64,000 nt of DNA from Candidatus Zixiibacteriota bacterium (lineage in GTDB: Bacteria; Zixibacteria; MSB-5A5; JAABVY01): positions 34,140 through 98,139 of the forward strand of contig DSEQ01000010.1 in NCBI GenBank assembly GCA_011056555.1. Direction: 5' to 3'. Of the stretch, positions 1-8,500 are shown one piece after another. Position 1 is the stretch's first letter; each line of letters starts with the position of its first letter. The notes under the pieces are model-generated. The model saw only the letters and a list, made by a program, of their open reading frames with translations. It was not told the origin of the DNA and did no database searches. The position numbers and the translations under genes were made by a program.

Positions 1-6
1 TTTCAT
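1..6 (-). CDS. Possible start of a leftward gene cut by the window edge
   Basis: On the minus strand an ATG at 6..4 is preceded by a GAGGAGG ribosome-binding sequence at 26..20, 13 bases away, which is rather far. Only two codons lie inside the window, so nothing can be said about the product. An ATG closer to the ribosome site is followed at once by a stop. Confidence 0.25.
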
Positions 7-185
7 AATACTACATAGACCTCCTCATCATTTCTATCGGAAAAAAACGGCTCAATTTGAAGAATTATGACTGATTGTCAAATTAGATACAGACCTGTTT
101 AAGATCTGCCGGGACTGTGCTGAAAATAAGCACCAGGGGCATGTTTGAGTTTTGGACATCTTTACCCCGCGCTGTTCAAGCCGCG

Positions 186-213
186 TGGTCATTAAAAGTG
201 CATAGAGTATAAT
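186..213 (+). promoter_or_regulatory. Sigma-70-like promoter of the lipoprotein gene at 358
   Basis: A perfect TATAAT at 208-213 lies 16 bases after TGGTCA (186-191), four of six matches to the -35 consensus. Transcription would begin near 220 and give a leader of about 138 bases. Nothing else recognisable lies in 27-185. Confidence 0.5.
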
Positions 214-314
214 GATTTAACTATCTGCATCCGGCCCCAAAGATGTCAGTTATTGCTTCCGATATTTTTAATGGATAGACACAACATAGCTTTTGATTGA
301 CAATTGTAGACCCA

Positions 315-340
315 GGCCCTATGGCCATGGATTTTAATCA
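315..340 (+). promoter_or_regulatory. Leader hairpin plus TTTTAATCA block shared with the paralogue's leader
   Basis: GGCC (315-318), loop CTAT, GGCC (323-326), then TTTTAATCA at 332-340 just before the ribosome site. The leader of the paralogous gene at 17684 has GCCC-GTAT-GGGC followed by the same TTTTAATCA at nearly the same spacing. The stem bases differ but pairing is kept, which suggests a conserved RNA or binding element. Confidence 0.4.
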
Positions 341-357
341 GAAAAGAGGTGATGCTT

Positions 358-1857
358 ATGCCTAAGCTTACCAATTTAATCGCGGTTTTAGCGTTATTCC
401 TGTTTTTACTGGCGGGATGTTCGCAGCAGGATAATCCTGCAGGGGCTGTCGATTCGGAGACGAAGGAGATCTCCGATGATGCCTGGGTGAAAATACCGGC
501 CGCGGCTGGACTCGACTCAGCATTTCTATTTCTGACGGTGTCTATGAACAACGGAGAGACGGTTTATGTCCACCGCATCACATCTGCGTGGAATGAAGCG
601 AATGTGACCTGGGACAATTTCAACAGCAGTTACGATGAACTTCCTGAGGCCGCTTTCGTCCCTGATTCGTATGCTGAAATCCGCATTGACGTGACTTCTC
701 TGGCAGCTAAATGGTTCAATGGTGTATACCCGAACCACGGGATGCTGCTGCGGCAGGGAGCATCGGTATCTCAATACCGCAGCAGTGAATTCTTTGAGGT
801 TTCCTCACGGCCCCGGCTGGAATTATTCGTCTCCACACCATCCGGCCCGCAATCATTTGGTATCCAGGAAACTGGTTTGGGAGAGGCGGAGGATGCTTTC
901 ATAGGCGGTAATTTCCCCACGGGAAATAATGGCAGCGCCGATATGCTAATGGTTGGAAATACATTCGGTTTCGAGCAGAATGCCCTGATTAAATTTAACT
1001 TCGTCGTTGAAGAGCCCGAGGAGTATTGTTCCATCGGGGACCTGGTTTGGGAGGACCTGAATTTCAATGGCCTTCAGGATCCCGGCGAACCCGGACTGGC
1101 AGACGTCAGGGTCGATCTGTACAGCTGTGATGGCCAGATGGTCGAAGGCGCCCTGACAACGCCAGAGGGGTATTTCCTGTTCGATAGTCTCGAGCTGGGC
1201 GAATACTACCTGATCTTCCATATTCCGCCCGATTACGTTTTCAGTATTTATGACCAGGGAGGCAATGACAATATCGATAGCGATGCCGACCCGGCCATGG
1301 GGGCAACTGTGTGCTTCGCTATAACTGCTCCCGGTAAATACACCAGTTGGGATGCCGGATTTTATCTGCCCACTATTGATGATGACGATGACGACGGTTG
1401 CACCCGTGGTATGGGCTACTGGAAGAATCTGTGCCGCAATCCCAGCGATAAGCTGATTACTGATGATGCTGGTGTCTTTCTTCCGCTCTGGCTCGGTACC
1501 GAAGGCGGCCAGAACAGCATCAGAATCGGCACCATTGATGAAGCCGAGCAGATCTTCACCTTTGAAGATGATAAAACCTCAAATGGCATAGTAAAACTCT
1601 GTGCCCATTTGCTGGCTGCCAAATTCAACCTGGCCAATGGAGCCGGCGGGGATGATATCTCGCAGGAGCTGGCAGATGCCGACCAATTCCTGGCGCAGTA
1701 TGGTTTCGAACATTGGCAGGAGATGAGCGACGAAGACCGAAGACTTATTTTAATCTGGAAGGATACATTTGAGGCCTTCAACGAGGGTGAAATTGGACCG
1801 GGAGCTTGCCCCGAAGATCAAGATGGAGATGATATAGAATCAAGCAGCGCCCACTGA
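358..1857 (+). CDS. Secreted lipoprotein: DNRLRE/CBM96-like, SdrD B-like and GYWK modules
   Basis: The N-terminus is a lipoprotein signal with lipobox LAGC, so the mature protein should sit on the outer or inner membrane. Then comes a DNRLRE/CBM96-like beta-sandwich (pattern VHRITSAWNEANVTW), an SdrD B-like Ig repeat (SIGDLVWEDLNFNGLQD, about residues 225-340), an acidic linker of aspartates, and a C-terminal module opening CTRGMGYWKN. This C-terminal module is of unknown function; it recurs in the protein at 17684. An ATG at 358 is chosen because AGAGG lies about 8 bases upstream; a GTG at 349 and an ATG at 352 are alternatives. The gene is monocistronic, followed by a hairpin shared with the convergent response regulator. 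Likely role is binding or structural at the cell surface, inferred only from domains. Confidence 0.85.
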   Translation: MPKLTNLIAVLALFLFLLAGCSQQDNPAGAVDSETKEISDDAWVKIPAAAGLDSAFLFLTVSMNNGETVYVHRITSAWNEANVTWDNFNSSYDELPEAAFVPDSYAEIRIDVTSLAAKWFNGVYPNHGMLLRQGASVSQYRSSEFFEVSSRPRLELFVSTPSGPQSFGIQETGLGEAEDAFIGGNFPTGNNGSADMLMVGNTFGFEQNALIKFNFVVEEPEEYCSIGDLVWEDLNFNGLQDPGEPGLADVRVDLYSCDGQMVEGALTTPEGYFLFDSLELGEYYLIFHIPPDYVFSIYDQGGNDNIDSDADPAMGATVCFAITAPGKYTSWDAGFYLPTIDDDDDDGCTRGMGYWKNLCRNPSDKLITDDAGVFLPLWLGTEGGQNSIRIGTIDEAEQIFTFEDDKTSNGIVKLCAHLLAAKFNLANGAGGDDISQELADADQFLAQYGFEHWQEMSDEDRRLILIWKDTFEAFNEGEIGPGACPEDQDGDDIESSSAH

Positions 1858-1886
1858 CCCGGTAAGGGAAGACAGGACCCCATAGA

Positions 1887-1917
1887 AAAGGCGGAGACAA
1901 TCCTTGTCTCCGCCTTT
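1887..1917. terminator. Hairpin terminator between convergent genes
   Basis: A perfect 14-bp stem, AAAGGCGGAGACAA (1887-1900) and its complement (1904-1917), closes a 3-base loop. It sits between the stops of the lipoprotein gene (+) and the response regulator (-). The plus-strand tail is TTTAATATTATTTATT, moderately U-rich; the minus-strand tail is not, so it acts best on the plus strand. Confidence 0.75.
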
Positions 1918-1949
1918 AATATTATTTATTGGCAGTGGCGGGGATCATT

Positions 1950-2564
1950 TCATATGCCCTTAAAGAAATACTCCATCTCCGAATTCAGGGCAGAGGCGAT
2001 TCTTGAAATGGTTGCGATTGAAGGAGTTGTCTGGCCGTGTTCGACCTGGTAGATGAGGCTGGGCGACAATCCTGTTCGATTGGCAAGCTGCCGTAAGCTC
2101 AACTTCCTCTCGGCGCGCAGATCGTGCACCCGTTGTGCGATAATGCTGGTCGCCTTCTGGTTCAAATTGGTTATAAACCCATATTCTTTTATTGCGCCGT
2201 TGATAGTTTCCAGCAATGCTTCATTTTCAAAAGGCTTGGTGATAAAGTCGAAGCAGCCGTTTTTGAAGGTCTCTCGCGCCCGTTCGAACGTTGGAAATCC
2301 AGAGAGCATGATCACGCATAAATCACTATCCAGCCCCTTGATACTCTGCAATAGCTTTACACCATCCACACCGGGCATGATGATATCAAGGATAATAATC
2401 TGGTAATTATTATTCTTTATGCGGGAGAGCGCTTCCCGTGGGTCGGTGATAAAGTCTGCGCTGAAATTGTGATTCTCCAGAAACTGCTTCAAATACAGAC
2501 AGGTGTCCTCTTCATCATCGATAATAAGTATATTGATTTTTCTCTTCGTTGTGTCTCTGATCAT
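1950..2564 (-). CDS. Response regulator with XRE-type DNA-binding output domain
   Basis: Residues 10-125 form a receiver domain with acidic pair D16-D17, phospho-acceptor D60 (LDIIMPGVDG), S88 and K110. Residues about 140-200 are a Cro/C1 (XRE) helix-turn-helix (LRAERKLSLRQLANRTGLS, then QVEHGQTTPS). Receiver domains usually carry winged-helix, LuxR or AAA+ outputs; the XRE output is uncommon. It probably controls transcription when phosphorylated, but no histidine kinase is nearby. It is divergent from the second response regulator at 2787 and convergent with the lipoprotein at 358. Function of the target genes is unknown. Confidence 0.9.
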   Translation of the reverse strand: MIRDTTKRKINILIIDDEEDTCLYLKQFLENHNFSADFITDPREALSRIKNNNYQIIILDIIMPGVDGVKLLQSIKGLDSDLCVIMLSGFPTFERARETFKNGCFDFITKPFENEALLETINGAIKEYGFITNLNQKATSIIAQRVHDLRAERKLSLRQLANRTGLSPSLIYQVEHGQTTPSIATISRIASALNSEMEYFFKGI

Positions 2565-2786
2565 ACCCTATTGCCCCGGGTCTAACATACAATAACAAAT
2601 TGCGGCATTCTATACCTGACCGAAATTGCTAAAGTTTAAGAAAATTGTCAAGAAAAAATAATCTATATCTCCGGTGAGGCCGGAATGCACCAAATTTATT
2701 CTTGTCTTTCCGGCTTCCTGATATATATTGGTCAAGGAACCTTTACGAATGGTCTTACGGATTGTGTTAGTATAATTGGAATCGAT

Positions 2787-3203
2787 ATGAGCTGGCCCGA
2801 AAATGATCATGAGGGGAATAACGCCGCATCCGATAAAAGGACTATCCTTATCGTGGATGATAACGGTCTAATGCGGCAAACTCTGGAGGCCATCTTGGAA
2901 GAAGACTTTAGTATTCTTCTCGCCAAAACAGGTCGGGAATCCATTGATATGGTAAACGGCAATAAGGATATCAGCTGTATCTTAATGGATATCCGGCTCC
3001 CCGACATATCCGGGATCATCGCTTCCCGCGAGATTTATAAAATAAATCCCGCCCTCCCGGTTATATTTCATACCGGCCATCCGGGTGAATATTATGAAAG
3101 TCACTTGATGGATGAGAAGAACGCCTACGGCTACGTTACCAAGGGTGATTCTATCTCCAAACTGGTCGAGACGATCGATGCCGCCAGCAAATATCGCCTG
3201 TAA
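2787..3203 (+). CDS. Single-domain response regulator (CheY-like receiver)
   Basis: The 138-residue product is a stand-alone receiver: D24-D25, phospho-acceptor D68 (CILMDIRLPD), a threonine in HTGHPGE and a lysine in YVTKGD. There is no output domain, so it would act by protein contact or in a phosphorelay. The start at 2787 is chosen because the receiver fold begins soon after it; the open frame continues upstream to 2685 but that extension resembles nothing, and no clear ribosome site marks either start. Divergent from the XRE regulator, and its stop lies 9 bases from the stop of pbpC. Confidence 0.8.
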   Translation: MSWPENDHEGNNAASDKRTILIVDDNGLMRQTLEAILEEDFSILLAKTGRESIDMVNGNKDISCILMDIRLPDISGIIASREIYKINPALPVIFHTGHPGEYYESHLMDEKNAYGYVTKGDSISKLVETIDAASKYRL

Positions 3204-3212
3204 AGAGGTCGT

Positions 3213-5540
3213 TTATCTGACCGAAAATCGTATGGTAGTCGATCGTCCAAGATCGTCAACACACATTAGCGTATGATCTCCTTTCACAGGTTCGTAGAAT
3301 ATCCGCTCATTTATCCCGCTGGACGCAAAAAGCCGGTCATCCAGAAACCAGTAGATTTTTCTATTCCGCAGCCCGGATGAGGCCTCGAACAGAATCTGTT
3401 GATATTCCGAGGGCATGCTTTTGCTGATTTCGAAGTGCGCCCGGTGTTCAGGTGAAATGATCTGCGGCGGACCATGGACAAATATACCGGAACATCCGGG
3501 ATGATGTTCGGGCAGTTTTGTTATAACACTGTGATCTGAGAGCCAGCCCGCGAGCCTTACCGGCCAGTCCTCCATTACAAGCGTATCGGGATTCCCCAGA
3601 TGCTCGCAGGCCCGGCACAGTTCGTAGCCTGTTTCCTTGTCAACTACAATAGCCCTGTGAATATCGCATTTGTTGTTATTCGTAATACCAATTATATACT
3701 TATCACTCACAACATCAGGGCAGTATTCATTCGGGGGCAGGCCGCTGCAGGCGCATACCAAACGTGTTCCAAGCCCGGCGGGTCTCTCGAACCAGACATG
3801 CTCATGCCCCTGCATTATCTGATTGAAGACGGCGAACATCAACGGCGCGGCCGACTCGGCTCCAACCAGCCAGGGCGATCCCTCGCCGGAAAAATTTCCC
3901 GCCCAGACAGCCACCGTAAACTGCGGATTGTATCCGATCGCCCAGGCATCTCTCCTGCCGTATGACGTTCCTGTTTTCCAGGCAACAGTAGGCAGGTCGC
4001 GTGTGAACTCCCAGGAAGCCTGCAGGCTGGGTCTCTGCAACTCGGACAATATCTCCGTTACCAGATAGCATGCTTCCTCTGATAGAAGATCATATGGCTT
4101 ATTATCATCGCTTCCGGCAAGCATTTTTAAAGGCTTGTATATGCCCTTTCGTCCCAGAGCGGAATATAGATTAGCCAGGTCCGCCAGTGTGACCTCGCAG
4201 GCGCCCAGCACCAGCGGCAGGCCGTACTGATAATATTTCCTGTCGAGAGTCGATATACCTCCCGCTTGCAGAAACTCATAAAAATCCCGAATGCCCAGAT
4301 TTGCTGTCAGGTTCACAGCCGGAACATTCAGCGATCTTATCAGCGCCTCCGATACCGTCGCGATCCCGTTATATTCCTCGTCATAATTCTCGGGAGAATA
4401 GCCGGAGTAGCTGACAGGTATATCATCAAGAATCGAGGCCGGAGTAATCAGGCCCCTCTCAAAACCGAGAGCGTAGGCAAATGGCTTCAGGGCCGATCCC
4501 GGAGACCTCGGTGCGAAGGCGCCGTTGATCTGTCCCTGGTGCTTCCTATCGTTAAAATCCGGTGATCCCACCATCGCCAGAAGTTCACTGCTGTGATTGT
4601 CGATCACCACAATAGACAGATTGTTTATATCTTTATCTTTCAGAACACTGGCATAGGAACGCGCCAGCCGCTCGCATAATGCCTGTAGATCCATCCTGAT
4701 TGTAGATCTTATCACTCCTGTCCACAGATTTGAACTCAGCTCCGACATGATACTCTGACAGAAATGCGGTGCATGGTCGGGCCGTTCTTTTCGTTCGACC
4801 GGAATCTCCTCCTTTAAAGCACCGCTGAGAGTCTCCTTATCAATGATGTCCTGCCTGTGCAGTTGACGGAGTATCCTGTCCCGCCGGCTGCGGCACTTTT
4901 CCGGATTGAGATCGGGCCGGAAATTATTCGGGGATGAGGGAATACCGGCCAGGATAGCCGCCTCGGAGCAGGTTAATTCATACGGGGTCTTGCCGAAATA
5001 AAAGTATGCCGCCGCCCCCACGCCCTCGATATTGCCTCCATAGGGCACGAGATTAAAGTAGATTTCCAGCAGCTCGTTCTTGGAATAATGCATCTCGAGT
5101 TGCAGCGCCCTGAAAATCTCGACCAGCTTACCCCCGATATTTCTGGGCTTGGGCTCCATCATTCGCGCGATCTGCATGGTAATGGTGGAGCCACCTCTGA
5201 CGATTGAACGATTTTTCAGATTATCTGCCATGGCTGTCAACAGAGAAACCGGATTTACACCCGGATGATACCAGAACCATCTATCCTCTGTATTAATCAC
5301 AGTTCTTACCAGCAGGGGAGAGATGCTATCCAGTTTGACAGGCAAGCGCCAGTATTGATCCTGTGATGCGAAGCAGTTGAGCAGCCTGCTGTCCCTGCCG
5401 TAAATAAAATACGAGGACTGACGCGACAACCTTTCAGAGGGAAGCGGGAAGAAAACAAGATCAAAGAGCAGCAGAAAAAATGTGCCCGCAACCACTGCTA
5501 TCAAAAATATTCTTATGAATCTTCTCAAAATCTTCCGCAT
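3213..5540 (-). CDS. pbpC: Penicillin-binding protein 1C (bifunctional glycosyltransferase/transpeptidase)
   Basis: This inner-membrane enzyme would polymerise and cross-link peptidoglycan, or, as proposed for PBP1C, repair it. Numbered from the ATG at 5540 (775 aa), there is a membrane anchor at about 10-30, a GT51 domain with EDRWFWYHPG (86-95) and RGGSTITMQ, then a transpeptidase with SALK (349-352), SLN (403-405) and KTG (522-524). The end is a BiPBP_C domain (YWFLDDRLFASSG). All catalytic motifs look intact. It lies 26 bases after the alpha-2-macroglobulin gene, the classical pairing (yfhM-pbpC in Escherichia coli). The frame is open upstream to 5639, overlapping the neighbour, but only the start at 5540 fits the family. 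Confidence 0.95.
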   Translation of the reverse strand: MRKILRRFIRIFLIAVVAGTFFLLLFDLVFFPLPSERLSRQSSYFIYGRDSRLLNCFASQDQYWRLPVKLDSISPLLVRTVINTEDRWFWYHPGVNPVSLLTAMADNLKNRSIVRGGSTITMQIARMMEPKPRNIGGKLVEIFRALQLEMHYSKNELLEIYFNLVPYGGNIEGVGAAAYFYFGKTPYELTCSEAAILAGIPSSPNNFRPDLNPEKCRSRRDRILRQLHRQDIIDKETLSGALKEEIPVERKERPDHAPHFCQSIMSELSSNLWTGVIRSTIRMDLQALCERLARSYASVLKDKDINNLSIVVIDNHSSELLAMVGSPDFNDRKHQGQINGAFAPRSPGSALKPFAYALGFERGLITPASILDDIPVSYSGYSPENYDEEYNGIATVSEALIRSLNVPAVNLTANLGIRDFYEFLQAGGISTLDRKYYQYGLPLVLGACEVTLADLANLYSALGRKGIYKPLKMLAGSDDNKPYDLLSEEACYLVTEILSELQRPSLQASWEFTRDLPTVAWKTGTSYGRRDAWAIGYNPQFTVAVWAGNFSGEGSPWLVGAESAAPLMFAVFNQIMQGHEHVWFERPAGLGTRLVCACSGLPPNEYCPDVVSDKYIIGITNNNKCDIHRAIVVDKETGYELCRACEHLGNPDTLVMEDWPVRLAGWLSDHSVITKLPEHHPGCSGIFVHGPPQIISPEHRAHFEISKSMPSEYQQILFEASSGLRNRKIYWFLDDRLFASSGINERIFYEPVKGDHTLMCVDDLGRSTTIRFSVR

Positions 5541-5566
5541 ACTCAGTATCAGATTAAAAAAACGAT

Positions 5567-8500
5567 TTACCTGCTGGATCCTCTCACGATTAAGGTTCCC
5601 GATGATCCCGCGCCGGAGATAACCGGATTGTACATGCATTCCGCGGCCGACGGCGGAATACTGAACTCACCGGCAGAGACCGCCCGCAGGCTGTAATAAT
5701 ATTCGAAAGGTTTTTCGGATTTAAGGTTTGTGAACAGCAGCATGCGGTCATCTCTTATGTCAGAGTAAGTAACCTGTGAGCTTTTCTCAGGCAGCCAGGA
5801 TAGATTCGGGGTCGTCTTCAGGCGTGGATTTTCAATTTCCAGACCGGCCGGAAGCATGTCATTAATGACCACATTTTCCAAAAGATCATTTTCTGTCTCG
5901 GCCCTGATATGGCAGATCAGCTGATCACCCAGGGAGACATCCTGCAAGTCGATCTCGGCTCCGTCACCGTCCAGATACCGGCGGGTAATTTTGATTCCGC
6001 GGGTATACTCTTCGGGTGCATAATCAAGAGGCACTCCGCTGGACTGCCAGTAGTAGTAACAGCTGCCTTCGCCGCTGATGGATATGCTTACATTATTGCC
6101 GTCGAGATCTGTCAGAATCTTTTTGAAATCCTCGGTCGTTATCCGATATGATTGACCGTCAACCTGCACAGCGCCTGTGAAATCAGGCTTTTCTCTTCCC
6201 CCGAAATACTTGCCCAGCGCCATCAATGCGAAGGCATTCTCCTGCGTGGTATACCATCTCCCGGCCTCCGCAGCCTCCATCAAGGAATTTGCCAGCACCG
6301 CAGCCGAGGGATTCTCCGGATCGATTTGTGTGAGCACATCCAGCAGGATAGCGTTACTGCGCACCCCGGAGGAGAAATTGCCCCCTGTTTCCGGCTCGAA
6401 TATGCGCGGTTGGATATCAGTCGGCAGAATCCCGAACGCCGATTCCCTGTCGCCTGCGGCGCCAAGCGCTCCCGCGAGCTGGAACCTGGAATAGGGGGGG
6501 AGCTCGGAAACCTGGAGGCTTTTCAGGTAGTTGATGCCCTTCCTGTCCAGCCTGTCGGCCTGGGCCAGGACATAAGCGGCATATATCCGTTCCGGCGCGC
6601 TAATGGCCTCTGTCTTTCTGCCATAAACATGGTCATTGAGATTTCCAATAATTAAAGCATATATGTCTTCATCAATATAAAACCCTTTCCTGCGTGCTTC
6701 GATCAAGAAATGAGAAGCATAGACCGAGGCCCAGGAATTATAATACTCTCCTTCCGGCCAGAAATTAAATGAACCATCATCACGGATCATGCCGGTCAGC
6801 TTTATGATTCCTTCCTGAATGAAATAGTTTGCGCCTCCCGACCCCATCAGCTCAGGCTGAACAAAGCGTACCAGCTCATCATAGTAAAGAAGCGGGAACA
6901 AGCGTGAGGTCGTCTGTTCCAGACAGCCATAGGGATAGCGCACAAGGAAATTTATATTATCTGTGAACGCCACCGCGGTCAGTGATGATGTCTGAATAAC
7001 ATATCGTTCAGTGTTCTCGAACCACCTGTCCGGGAGACTGAATTCGGCAGGATTATCCTCGGTTACCGCGCCGGAACCATTTTCTGTCTTAATCGGCTGT
7101 CCCGGACGATTGGGAAGTTCGAATTCGATCTTTGTGCTCGCCTCGCCGTCGCCGGCAGTGATTGCAAATTCTATCTTGCCGGGCTTTATACCCGCCTTGA
7201 ACCTGAATACCGCCCTGCTCTCTGAATCGTGGGGGACCCTGATAGTTTGCGCTGCAGGCGATAGCATTTCAACGGGGCCCTCATAACTGAGCTCAACTTT
7301 AATGTCCGCCATTTCCCCGGTTCGATTATAAACCGTCACAAGCCCTTCAACTACATCGTTTGGAGCAACAAATCTGGGAAATGCCTCCTGCAGAATGATC
7401 TTATCTCTGACTGTCACATTTGCAGAGGTCGATCCGAAGCGGTCACCCTGTACCCCTGCTGCATCCAGGATCAGTTGACCATTGAACTGCGGAATATCCA
7501 ATTTTATTGATGCATAGCCATTTTCATCGGTTCTGACAATTCCCGACCAGAGCGAAACCGGCTTCACCCTTCGGGCCTGCACAGGCATTAGATGTCTTCG
7601 GTCGGCAAATTCCATCAGCCCCCTGTCGCCTGCCGGGCTCAGGTGGCTCTGCGCCTTTTCCACCTCGGGATAGATAAAGGAGTAAATATCATACGGCATC
7701 AGGTGCAGCTTGCGTTTTCCGTAGAAAAATTCCAGGGGATCGGGAGCTCTGGCATCCGTCAACTGCACTATTCCGGCATCCACAGCCGAAACAGTCAATT
7801 CGGTAACTCCCGGGCTGCCCACATTTATATCAACACTCAACCGGCTGCGCGGCTGGATTTCATCCGGGACATTTATCTTAAGCGGGAGTTTCCTCTCCTC
7901 GGTTTTCAGCATTATCGGTACCACACCGAATGCCCGCGCGGGCGTTGTCTTTTCAATCTGATCGGCGGGCCTGATTACTGTGGCCGTTATATATGCATTC
8001 GGGAAATAGTCCTTTTTTACCGGGATGGTAATTTCCGCGGTATTCCCATCCATTTCGTATGTAATCAGGTCGAGTACCTCGGTCTTTTCAACGGTTAACA
8101 ATAATTTACCGCCGAAAGGAGAACGGATTTGCAGTTTCGCCTTTTCTTTTTCATTATAGCTTTCCCGGTCGAGGTCTATTTCAATTCGATCGGGATTATC
8201 CATCGACCAGGGCGCGTAACCCCATCCGGAAGCATAGAATGAGTAGGAGGTACGGTGACCACCATCCTGATCTGCCGCCCTGACCATGTATTTACCATAT
8301 TCAGGCGGAACGAAGCTGATGCTTCCGCCATCAGCATCCAGGGTGACATATGCGGAATCGATCAGATTCAAGCTGCTTTCGGAGACATATCGGTAGTTTC
8401 CATTTCTGTCTTTCCGCAGGATCGAATGATAGATTACCCGGTAGAAGTCCACTCGCAGGGAGTCGATCGATATTTTTGTTTTATCTGACTTTAATGCTAC

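Noticed and set aside
2685..2786. Longer N-terminus of the single-domain response regulator
   Set aside because: The extension is hydrophobic, unlike receivers, and has no ribosome site.
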